From DASYQV01 sp036005125 (GTDB lineage Bacteria; Acidobacteriota; Vicinamibacteria; Vicinamibacterales; UBA2999): DNA of 21,711 nucleotides. Below are positions 7,387 through 13,767 of this stretch, piece after piece; position 1 is the first letter of the stretch, and each line of letters starts with the position of its first letter. The translations under genes and the position numbers were made by a program. Below the pieces are notes generated by a model, which was not told the DNA's origin, searched no databases, and saw only the letters and a program-made list of their open reading frames with translations. The stretch covers positions 1-21,711 of the forward strand of contig DASYQV010000220.1 in NCBI GenBank assembly GCA_036005125.1, written 5' to 3'.

Positions 7387-7566
7387 ATGGTCCAGATGTG
7401 GCTTCCGTTCGTCCTTGCGGCGTTGGGCGTGGCGCTGGCGGCTTTGCTGCTTGGCCGTCTGTTCTGGCGCAAACCGCGATCTCGATCGTGGATTGATGTG
7501 GGCACCGTGAGCGAGAGCTGGCTGGCCGAGCAGCGGGCGGCGAGCAAGGATCGATTCTCGGCGTAG
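7387..7566 (+). CDS. Small single-pass membrane protein
   Basis: A 59-residue protein whose first half is one transmembrane helix (MWLPFVLAALGVALAALLLG), followed by a basic stop-transfer stretch (RLFWRKPRSRSW) and a cytosolic tail, VGTVSESWLAEQRAASKDRF. The arrangement predicts N-terminus out and basic tail in. I recognise no family. ATG 7387 starts directly before the helix; GTG 7342 in the same frame is the alternative, and neither has a clear ribosome-binding site. It ends 92 bp before the cytochrome/copper monooxygenase gene and could be co-transcribed with it. The intervening DNA has a TAAAAT at 7583-7588 that could be a -10 for the downstream gene. Confidence 0.55.
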   Translation: MVQMWLPFVLAALGVALAALLLGRLFWRKPRSRSWIDVGTVSESWLAEQRAASKDRFSA

Positions 7567-7658
7567 ACTGCCCGTTTGCGGATAAAATGCTCGATTCTCG
7601 GGCTCCTTTGTCATCGCAGGTCGAGTTTTCCGGTCGCACGGTGAGCAAGGAGGCGCTC

Positions 7659-9029
7659 ATGACTGGCCGCGGGTTGCATCGGTGGTTTCTGGCGCTCGGC
7701 GCCGTGCTGACCGTTTCGTCAGAGGCGATGGCGGCCGATGCACAGGTGACGTTTTCCAGGGACGTCGCACCAATCCTTCAGAAGAAATGCCAGGATTGCC
7801 ATCAGCCCAATTCCATCGCGCCGATGTCTCTGACCACCTTCCAGGAAGCCCGTCCGTGGGCACGCTCGATCAAGGAGCGTGTGGCGTCGCGCCAGATGCC
7901 GCCGTGGCATATCGACAAGAGCGTCGGCGTGCGGAAGTTCAAGAACGACATCTCATTGACCGACGAGGAAATCGACACGATCGTGCGATGGGTCGACGGC
8001 GGGGCGGTCCAGGGTAACCCGAAGGATCTGCCGCCCGCCAGACCGCTCGTCACGAGCAACGAATGGCAAGGCGTCCGTGACGGGTTCGGGCCGCCCGACC
8101 TCGTGATCAAGTCGTCCGAGTACACGATGCCGGCCAGACACCAGGACGTCTGGTACCGGCCGATGACCGACATCCCGATCACCGAGCCGCGCTGGATCAG
8201 AATGGTCGAGATTCGCCCGACCAACCTGAAGGCTCGACGGATCGTGCATCACTCGGTCGCCTATCACGTCCTCACAGCCGCGAACACCGACGCGATCAGC
8301 ACTGGCACCGCCGGGGGCCCCTTCGATCGGCTGAGTCCGGAAGAGCTTGTGACGCGACGTCCGTTCCTCATGGAGTGGGCCATTGGCAAGGGGTACGACC
8401 GGTTCCGCGACGGAACGGGCAAGCTCATCATGCCAGGCGAGCAGATCTCCTGGGACATGCATCTTCACGCCGTCGGCGAAGAAATCACCGGCGGGTCTGA
8501 GCTCGCGCTGTGGTTGTATCCGACAGGCCAGGAGCCGAAGAAGCGCAGCCACCTGATCCTCTTCGCCGGGGTCGACTGGTCAAAGGGGCTCGACATCCCG
8601 CCGAATTCAATTGCGTACACCGAAGGCTTCACGGTGCTGAAAGAACATACGCTGTTCACGAACTTCCAGCCGCATTTCCACCTGCGGGGCAAGGCGATGG
8701 AGGTGAAGGCCATTCTGCCCGACGGCACCAGGCAGGTGATCAGCTATATCGGAAACTTCAACTTCAACTGGATGACCAATTACATCTACGATGACGATGC
8801 CGCGCCGGTGTTCCCGAAGGGCACGGTCATCCAGGTGAGCGCGTACTACGACAACACGAAGGCGAACAAGAACAATCCGGACCCGGAGCAGTGGGTCGGC
8901 TTTGGCGACCGGACGGTGGACGAGATGGCCCATGCGTGGATGAACGTCGTGTACCTGAACGACGAGGAGTACAAGGCTCTCGTCGACGAGCGCAAGGCCA
9001 AGGCCGCGAGCGCAACGCAGCAGCAGTAA
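7659..9029 (+). CDS. Secreted cytochrome c fused to PHM/DBM-type copper monooxygenase core
   Basis: A 456-residue exported protein. A signal peptide (to about residue 25, EAMAA) precedes a c-type cytochrome domain with heme motif C44-Q-D-C47-H48 and M80 (RQMPPWH) as likely axial ligand. From about residue 150 the sequence follows the type II ascorbate-dependent copper monooxygenase fold. The expected copper ligands are all in order: H197-H198 (VHHSVAYH), H268/H270 (DMHLHAVG), H339-x-H341 (PHFHLRG) and M423 (VDEMAHAW). In peptidylglycine monooxygenase and dopamine hydroxylase the same series binds two coppers that hydroxylate a C-H bond. The heme domain could supply electrons in place of ascorbate. 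ATG 7659 has AAGGAGG five bases upstream. The substrate is unknown. Confidence 0.88.
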   Translation: MTGRGLHRWFLALGAVLTVSSEAMAADAQVTFSRDVAPILQKKCQDCHQPNSIAPMSLTTFQEARPWARSIKERVASRQMPPWHIDKSVGVRKFKNDISLTDEEIDTIVRWVDGGAVQGNPKDLPPARPLVTSNEWQGVRDGFGPPDLVIKSSEYTMPARHQDVWYRPMTDIPITEPRWIRMVEIRPTNLKARRIVHHSVAYHVLTAANTDAISTGTAGGPFDRLSPEELVTRRPFLMEWAIGKGYDRFRDGTGKLIMPGEQISWDMHLHAVGEEITGGSELALWLYPTGQEPKKRSHLILFAGVDWSKGLDIPPNSIAYTEGFTVLKEHTLFTNFQPHFHLRGKAMEVKAILPDGTRQVISYIGNFNFNWMTNYIYDDDAAPVFPKGTVIQVSAYYDNTKANKNNPDPEQWVGFGDRTVDEMAHAWMNVVYLNDEEYKALVDERKAKAASATQQQ

Positions 9030-9050
9030 CACCTGTCTTCCATGGAAGGA

Positions 9051-9071
9051 GGGGGCGGAGGCTTCGCCCCC
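9051..9071. terminator. GC-rich hairpin between the copper monooxygenase and the next gene
   Basis: GGGGGCG (9051-9057) pairs with CGCCCCC (9065-9071) around a 7-base loop, 21 bp after the stop codon. No T-run follows, so it is an mRNA 3' structure or a weak terminator, not a classic intrinsic terminator. Confidence 0.4.
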
Positions 9072-9098
9072 ACCTGATTCCCGAACGACTCCATAGAT

Positions 9099-9986
9099 AT
9101 GACTTCAGTCGCGAGACTGTCGGCCGTTCTGACCCTGGCCTGCGGGGCGCTGCTGTCCGCGCGACAGATACAATTGCCCGGCGAGCCGCCGCGTCAGTTC
9201 GGCGCAAGCATCACGGCGTCGTTCGAGGGTTGGTTCGACAACGCGAACGGCAGCCACAGCTTTCTCGTCGGGTACCTGAATCGAAATCGGGGGCACGCCG
9301 TTGACGTGCCGATCGGCCCGAACAACCGGATCGAGCCGGGCGGACCCGACCTGGGCCAACCGACGCATTTTCTTCCCGGACGGCACACAGGCATGTTCAT
9401 CATCACGGTGCCGAGCTCGTTCACGCCACAGCAGCGGCTGACGTGGACGATCATCGTCAACGGGCAGACGACGAGCATCCCTTTCCGACTCAACCCGGAT
9501 TACAACATCAGCCCGTTCAAGATCGAGCACCACGCCACGCAAGGAAACACGCCGCCGACGATCCGATTCGACGAGAAAGGACCGACGGTTCAAGGGCCTG
9601 TCGCGACGATCACCAGCCCTTTCCTCACACGCACGACGTCCGCTTCGTCGGCGCTGTCGCTGACAATCTGGACCGAAGACGACGCCAAGTACTCGAGCGG
9701 GACGAACGCGCCCATGCTGAAGCCCCCGCTGCCGGTGTCGCTCACATGGTCGAAGTACCGGGGCCCGGGGACCGTCACCTTCGACAAGGCCAGACCCGGG
9801 ATGGAAAAGCTGCGCGGGGGCGGGGTGAACGAGCAGTTCAGCGGGAAAGCGGCGACGGCAGCGCGATTCAGCGAGCCGGGCGAGTACATCCTTCACGTGA
9901 TGGCAAACGACTATTCCGGCGAAGGCGGCGCAGGCGAAATGTGCTGCTGGACGACAGCGCTCGTGAAGGTGACGGTCACTCCGTAA
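9099..9986 (+). CDS. Secreted protein of unknown function
   Basis: A 295-residue protein with an N-terminal signal peptide (SVARLSAVLTLACGALLSA). No family is recognised. The remainder is mostly beta: alternating strands such as HTGMFIITVPSSF and LTWTIIVNGQTTSIPFRL, then a second part with SLTWSKYRGPGTVTFDKA and a final FSEPGEYILHVMANDYSG, resembling the last strands of PKD/Ig-like domains. A near-terminal Cys pair (GEMCCWTTALVKV) is notable. It follows the cytochrome/copper monooxygenase by 69 bp on the same strand, so co-expression and a partner or accessory role are plausible. No strong ribosome-binding site precedes ATG 9099. Confidence 0.75.
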   Translation: MTSVARLSAVLTLACGALLSARQIQLPGEPPRQFGASITASFEGWFDNANGSHSFLVGYLNRNRGHAVDVPIGPNNRIEPGGPDLGQPTHFLPGRHTGMFIITVPSSFTPQQRLTWTIIVNGQTTSIPFRLNPDYNISPFKIEHHATQGNTPPTIRFDEKGPTVQGPVATITSPFLTRTTSASSALSLTIWTEDDAKYSSGTNAPMLKPPLPVSLTWSKYRGPGTVTFDKARPGMEKLRGGGVNEQFSGKAATAARFSEPGEYILHVMANDYSGEGGAGEMCCWTTALVKVTVTP

Positions 9987-10006
9987 CGTACGCAGGCCGG
10001 GTCTTT
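9987..10006. repeat. Degenerate solo REP half
   Basis: CGTACGCAGGCCGGGTCTTT matches the first half of the REP hairpin units at 328 and 11354, with the GTAG head changed to GCAG. It starts directly after the TAA stop of the preceding gene, and its second half is replaced by the ATTCTTG array. Confidence 0.7.
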
Positions 10007-10009
10007 CCA

Positions 10010-10087
10010 ATTCTTGATTCTTGATTCTTGATTCTTGATTTGGGATCCCGATTGGAAATCAAGAATCATGAATCATGAATCATGAAT
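10010..10087. repeat. Inverted heptad arrays (ATTCTTG)4 / AATCAAG-(AATCATG)3
   Basis: Four copies of ATTCTTG (10010-10037) face AATCAAG and three AATCATG units (10057-10084). They form a long imperfect stem; the loop contains the palindrome GGGATCCC. The right arm reads through the end of a decayed gene and supplies its stop codon. The same heptads occur at 11462-11545. Confidence 0.88.
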
Positions 10088-10246
10088 ACTCGAACATCTG
10101 CTCCGTGCTCCGCTTCATCGGAACCTGCGCGGTGAACGGCTTCGTCCACGTGGTGGGATCGGTCACCGTGAACTCGTAGATGAGCGTGTCCGGGCCCACG
10201 CGCGAGAACTTCTCGATGAGATCTCTTATCGTGCCGATTCGCGCGC
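10080..10246 (-). pseudogene. C-terminal remnant of a secreted protein related to the two intact paralogues at 16004 and 18360
   Basis: Minus-strand bases encode RDLIEKFSRVGPDTLIYEF, then TVTDPTTWTKPFTAQVPM and KRSTEQMFEYS before TGA. The paralogue starting at 18360 has LHLVERFTRTAPDTITYRV and later AKPWTIEVPYTKGDEKQNKIF at the equivalent place. In both paralogues the sequence goes on to ACHEGNW or ACHEGNY; here the frame breaks off at FEYS where the AATCATG array begins. The upstream side runs into the end of the regulator pseudogene in another frame, so both ends are lost. No start codon or upstream domain is found. About 55 residues survive, too few to fold as the family does. Confidence 0.72.
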
Positions 10247-11234
10247 CTTCGGAGAGACGACCCCAAGCATCACATCGCCCTGCACCTCGGCAAAGGTTGC
10301 CGCGGCCTCACGATGCCGCGTCCGCGCCTGATTCAGGAGTCCGTCGAACTCGCGGCTCTCGCGCAGCGGATCCAGCCATGGATCGCACTCCATCGCGGGA
10401 AAACAGAAGAAGCCGCCGGCGACAACGCGTTGAAACAGGTCGAGCGCCCGGTCGGTCTCGTTCATGTGCGCCAGATGCCGCATGAGGTAGAAGAGGCCTT
10501 CTGGGTCTCGGAAATCCGACCGCACGATAACTTGCGAGCTCGTCCTGAACGTAGAAGATGTCGCCGAGCGGCACCTGAGACGTTTGCGACCACCGCAGCG
10601 TTCCGCCGGGAACCTCTGTGAGCTGCGTGCTGACCCGAAGCTGATCGCCGCCCCGCAGCAGCGAGCCCGTGAGCACGATATCCACGTCGGCTTCGGCCGC
10701 AATCTTCTTCGGGTCGAGCGGCTCTCCTCCAAATCGCGAGGCGACCACGCTCGAGCGCACCACGAGTGAATGCAGGCCGGATAGTGAGCTCGTGACCGCA
10801 TCGGGCAGGCTGAACGCCAGAAAATCGATCTCCGGATCGGGTCGCAGCATCCGGAACGGGAGCACGATGAGCCGCGTGACCGGCGGCGCGAGGCCGGCCC
10901 CGCTGGATTCAACCGGGAGCAGAAATCGATAACCACGCCGCGGGAGCGTCTGGATGTACTGCGGCGTCTCGGCATCGTCTCCCAGGGCTTCACGAATCTG
11001 TCGAATGCAGAAATTCAGGCTTTGACCGAAGTCGACGAACGTGTCGTCGCTCCAGACCTGCTGCCGGATCTCCTCCCGGGTTACGACCTCGCCGCTGTGA
11101 CGGAGGAGCAACGCCAGCACTTTCAGGGGCTGGGGTTGCAGCTTGATGACTTCCCCGTCCTTGCGCAGTTCTCCACTTTTCGGATCGAGGTCGAAGGGTC
11201 CGAATCGAAGGATGGTCTGTGGTGATACGTCCAC
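10226..11234 (-). pseudogene. Winged-helix transcriptional regulator with TPR region, internally deleted and frameshifted
   Basis: The gene starts at GTG 11234 (AGGA nine bases upstream). An OmpR/CadC-type winged helix occupies residues 5-100 (ILRFGPFDLDPKSGELRKDG to YIQTLPRRGYRFLLPVE), then comes a FlgO/TolB-like alpha/beta domain (IVLPFRMLRPDPEIDFLAF, ADVDIVLTGSLLRGGDQLRV). After FYVQDELAS (about 10530) the frame loses sense. A second frame continues with FRDPEGLFYLMRHLAHMNET and FPAMECDPWLDPLRE, the last TPR repeats of the same family, to TAA 10226. Intact relatives usually have several hundred residues of TPR between these parts, so an out-of-frame deletion near 10520-10545 is inferred. 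The two frames overlap, and the truncated product might still bind DNA. Confidence 0.82.
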
Positions 11235-11270
11235 GGCGGGCTGTCCTGTGCGTTCCCTGGAGCGCAGGTC

Positions 11271-11297
11271 ATTATACCGATCGGCGGCGGCGCGCAA
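11271..11297 (-). promoter_or_regulatory. Possible promoter of the winged-helix regulator
   Basis: TATAAT (11276-11271) on the minus strand lies 37 bp before the GTG start, with TTGCGC (11297-11292) at a short 15-bp spacing. The palindrome CCGATCGG sits just upstream of the -10. The -10 is perfect, the -35 weak. Confidence 0.45.
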
Positions 11298-11353
11298 CTT
11301 CTTCAGCCATCGAAGGTTGCCTATCACCGCGGAGCCTGCGCACACAGAGACGT

Positions 11354-11409
11354 ACGTAGGCCGGGTCTTCAGACCCGGCGCCCGCCGCATCTAAAGATGC
11401 GGCCTACGT
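11354..11409. repeat. Intact REP doublet
   Basis: GTAG (11356-11359) plus hairpin GCCGGGTCTTCAGACCCGGC (11360-11379), a 4-base spacer, then hairpin GCCGCATCTAAAGATGCGGC (11384-11403) and inverted head CTAC (11404-11407). Outer arms ACGTAG and CTACGT are also complementary. It is the uninterrupted version of the repeat that carries the IS66 insertion. The 11235-11623 gap otherwise holds promoters and the heptad array. Confidence 0.82.
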
Positions 11410-11461
11410 GTGTGCTTGTAGTGACTGCGTGTGTGCTTTGACATCCGCCGAGCCGCATCGC

Positions 11462-11545
11462 ATTCATGATTCATGATTCTCGATATTCTCGATTCATGAT
11501 TGGGCCGGTGAATTAAGAATCATGAATCAAGAATCAAGAATAGAA
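11462..11545. repeat. Second inverted heptad array (ATTCATG / AATCAAG)
   Basis: ATTCATG and ATTCTCG units at 11462-11501 oppose AATTAAG, AATCATG and AATCAAG units at 11511-11542, around a GGGCCGGTG loop. They belong to the same family as 10010-10087, and the two arrays bracket the decayed block. Confidence 0.85.
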
Positions 11546-11563
11546 ATAGATATGCGCGCGCTT

Positions 11564-11593
11564 TTGACATCCGCGCGGTACACAGCGTAGAGT
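11564..11593 (+). promoter_or_regulatory. Promoter of the PQQ dehydrogenase gene
   Basis: TTGACA (11564-11569, perfect -35) is followed after 18 bp by TAGAGT (11588-11593, 4 of 6). The predicted start of transcription is about 25 bp before the ATG. A similar CTTTGACATCCGC at 11437-11449, on the far side of the heptad array, may be a duplicated -35. Confidence 0.55.
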
Positions 11594-11598
11594 CGGAC

Positions 11599-11614
11599 CT
11601 CCGCCCGGGCGGAG
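11599..11614. promoter_or_regulatory. 16-bp perfect palindrome next to the ribosome-binding site
   Basis: CTCCGCCCGGGCGGAG is self-complementary. It spans the likely transcription start and abuts AGGAGG (11615-11620) and the ATG at 11624, so it could be an operator or an mRNA structure that limits translation. Confidence 0.45.
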
Positions 11615-11623
11615 AGGAGGCGC

Positions 11624-13570
11624 ATGAGAGGCCGGCTCGCGCTGTTGTCGCGAGGAACCATCATCGCATTGGCCGCCTGCGCGGCCTTTGCCTTCTCGGC
11701 GAACGAGGGCAAACAGGGCGAGTGGCGCCACTACTCCGGTGACAACGGCGCGAAGAAGTACGCGCCGTTCGATCAGATCGACCGGACCAACGTGGGTCGG
11801 CTCCGTGCCGTATGGCGACGCCCGTCCGTATCGCCTGAGTTTGCCGCCGCGAACCCGAAGCTTCGGCTGACGAACAACTATCGATCGACGCCGATCATGG
11901 TGGACGGGCTCCTCTACGCCACCAATGCCGTGGGGCTGGCCGAGGCGTTCAATCCCGCCACCGGCAAGACCGTCTGGTCGCAGCGCATCGCCGAACAGCA
12001 GACCGACACCCCCGCGCTCGGCGGCGCGCTTCGCGCGGTTGCCTACTGGGGCGAGGGCGCCGACGCGCGCGTGTTCACGTACCACCGGCAGTTCCTGTAT
12101 GCGCTGCATCCGAAGACCGGCGAGCCCATCACCACGTTCGGCAACGGCGGACGGATAGATCTGAGCGCGTTCAGCGTGCAAGGGAGGTTCCTCTGGAACG
12201 CCCCGCCGCTCGTCGTCCGGGACCTCGTGCTCGTCGGGCAATCGATGCCGGACCAGGATTCGGCTGCGAGGGCGGAGGGTGAGCCCGGCGAAGTGCGCGC
12301 CTTCGACGCGCGCACGGGCCGGCTCCGCTGGCGGTTCCGCGCGATCCCGAGCACGGACGATCCCGGAGCCAGCACATGGGACGACAAAGAGGTCCTGCGG
12401 TACATCGGGGCGGGCAACGTCTGGGCGCCAATGACCGCCGATGAAGAGCTCGGGTACGTGTATCTGCCGACGTCGAGCCCGACCAACGACATGTACGGCG
12501 GGCACCGGGCCGGCCACAACCTCTACACGAGCAGCGTCGTGTGCCTCGACGCGATGACCGGGCGGCGGATCTGGCATTTCCAGACCGTTCATCACGATCT
12601 GTTCGATTACGACAACCCGGCCGCGCCGATTCTCGGGGACATCACGGTGAATGGACGCCGGATCAAGGCCCTCGTGCAGGTGACGAAGCAGGCGTTCGCG
12701 TACGTCCTGGACCGCGTCACCGGCGAACCGGTGTGGCCCATCGAGGAGCGGCCGGTCCCGGCATCAACGGTGCCGGGTGAAAAGGCAGCAGCGACGCAGC
12801 CGTTTCCCACCAGGCCGGCGGCATTCGATCGGCAGGGCGTGACGCTCGACGATCTGATCGACTTCACGCCGGAGCTGCGTGCGGAGGCCGTCGCGATCGC
12901 CAAGCAGTACATCATCGGTCCGGTATTTACTCCGCCATCCGTGATCAGCACGGACCCGAACGGGACGAAGGGCACCATTCAGCTGCCCGGATCGGTTGGC
13001 GGCGCTGACTGGACGGGCGCCGCATTCGACCCTGAGACCGCCATGCTGTACGTGCCGTCGATGACAAACCCCTTCGTCGCGAACCTCGTGCCTGGCGATC
13101 CGAGACAGACGAACCTGAAGTTCCGCGCGTCCACGCGCGCTCTGCTGCTGGGGCCGCGGGGACTGCCGTTGATGAAGCCGCCGTACGGTCGCATTACCGC
13201 AATCGATCTCAATCGCGGCGAACATAGCTGGATGGTCCCGAACGGCGACGGCCCGCGGGATCATCCCCTGCTGAAGGCGCTGAACCTGCCGCCGCTCGGG
13301 CACGCGTCCCGTGGCGCGCTGCTCGTGACCAGGACGTTGCTGTTTGCGCCCGACGGCGACCAGATTAACGTCCGGACGCCGCAGGGTGGTGGCGGCAGGA
13401 AAATCCGCGCGCTCGACAAGTCAACAGGCGCCACGATCTGGGAGACGGAGATGGAGGCGGGTGTGACCGGCGCGCCGATGACGTATATGTACGGCGGCAG
13501 GCAGTACATCGTGATGGCAATCGGCGGAACAAACCATCCCGCCGAGTTCGTCGCGTTCAGCCTGCAGTAG
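11624..13570 (+). CDS. PQQ-dependent dehydrogenase (quinoprotein glucose dehydrogenase-like)
   Basis: A 648-residue exported quinoprotein that oxidises an alcohol or sugar in the periplasm using pyrroloquinoline quinone. The signal region is RGTIIALAACAAFAFSA. The eight-bladed propeller begins at GEWRHYSGDNGAKKYAPFDQ, the usual first-blade motif, and continues with repeats such as GLAEAFNPATGKTVW and VRAFDARTGRLRWRF. The conserved H323-H324-D-L-F-D328 stretch (VHHDLFDYDNPAAPIL) is the active-site region of the glucose-dehydrogenase-like branch. There is no cytochrome domain and no multi-pass N-terminal membrane domain as in E. coli Gcd, so it is soluble or singly anchored. AGGAGG three bases before the ATG supports the start. 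The substrate cannot be read from sequence. Confidence 0.9.
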   Translation: MRGRLALLSRGTIIALAACAAFAFSANEGKQGEWRHYSGDNGAKKYAPFDQIDRTNVGRLRAVWRRPSVSPEFAAANPKLRLTNNYRSTPIMVDGLLYATNAVGLAEAFNPATGKTVWSQRIAEQQTDTPALGGALRAVAYWGEGADARVFTYHRQFLYALHPKTGEPITTFGNGGRIDLSAFSVQGRFLWNAPPLVVRDLVLVGQSMPDQDSAARAEGEPGEVRAFDARTGRLRWRFRAIPSTDDPGASTWDDKEVLRYIGAGNVWAPMTADEELGYVYLPTSSPTNDMYGGHRAGHNLYTSSVVCLDAMTGRRIWHFQTVHHDLFDYDNPAAPILGDITVNGRRIKALVQVTKQAFAYVLDRVTGEPVWPIEERPVPASTVPGEKAAATQPFPTRPAAFDRQGVTLDDLIDFTPELRAEAVAIAKQYIIGPVFTPPSVISTDPNGTKGTIQLPGSVGGADWTGAAFDPETAMLYVPSMTNPFVANLVPGDPRQTNLKFRASTRALLLGPRGLPLMKPPYGRITAIDLNRGEHSWMVPNGDGPRDHPLLKALNLPPLGHASRGALLVTRTLLFAPDGDQINVRTPQGGGGRKIRALDKSTGATIWETEMEAGVTGAPMTYMYGGRQYIVMAIGGTNHPAEFVAFSLQ

Positions 13571-13575
13571 TGGTT

Positions 13576-13750
13576 GGGGTCAGAACGGGGTCAGACCAGG
13601 GTCAGACCCTGGTTACGGGCCGACTCAAGGTACGCAATTTCCGCGTACGTTGAGTCGGCTCGTACTCAGGGTCTGACCCCGTTCTGACCCCGTTCTGACC
13701 CCGTTCTGACCCCGTTCTGACCCTGGTCTGACCCCGTTCTGACCCTCGTT
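13576..13750. repeat. 11-bp tandem repeats around a 17-bp cruciform between the PQQ genes
   Basis: Left: units GGGGTCAGAAC, GGGGTCAGACCA and GGGTCAGACCC (13576-13609). Centre: a 17-bp stem GCCGACTCAAGGTACGC (13619-13635) / GCGTACGTTGAGTCGGC (13643-13659) with one mismatch and a 7-base loop. Right: seven units of CTGACCCCGTT or close variants (13673-13750), inverse to the left ones. The whole block fills the 197-bp intergenic gap and may end transcription of the first gene or act as a mobile or processing element. Confidence 0.9.
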
Positions 13751-13767
13751 ACGCGAAGGAGCCTCAC

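Noticed and set aside
11434..11578. CTTTGACATCCGC duplicates as a target-site duplication of the heptad array
   Set aside because: The two copies are imperfect and do not directly abut the array ends, so a duplicated promoter box is as likely as an insertion footprint.
13576..13750. CRISPR-like array of repeats between the PQQ genes
   Set aside because: The 11-bp units are contiguous with no unique spacers and no cas genes are nearby.
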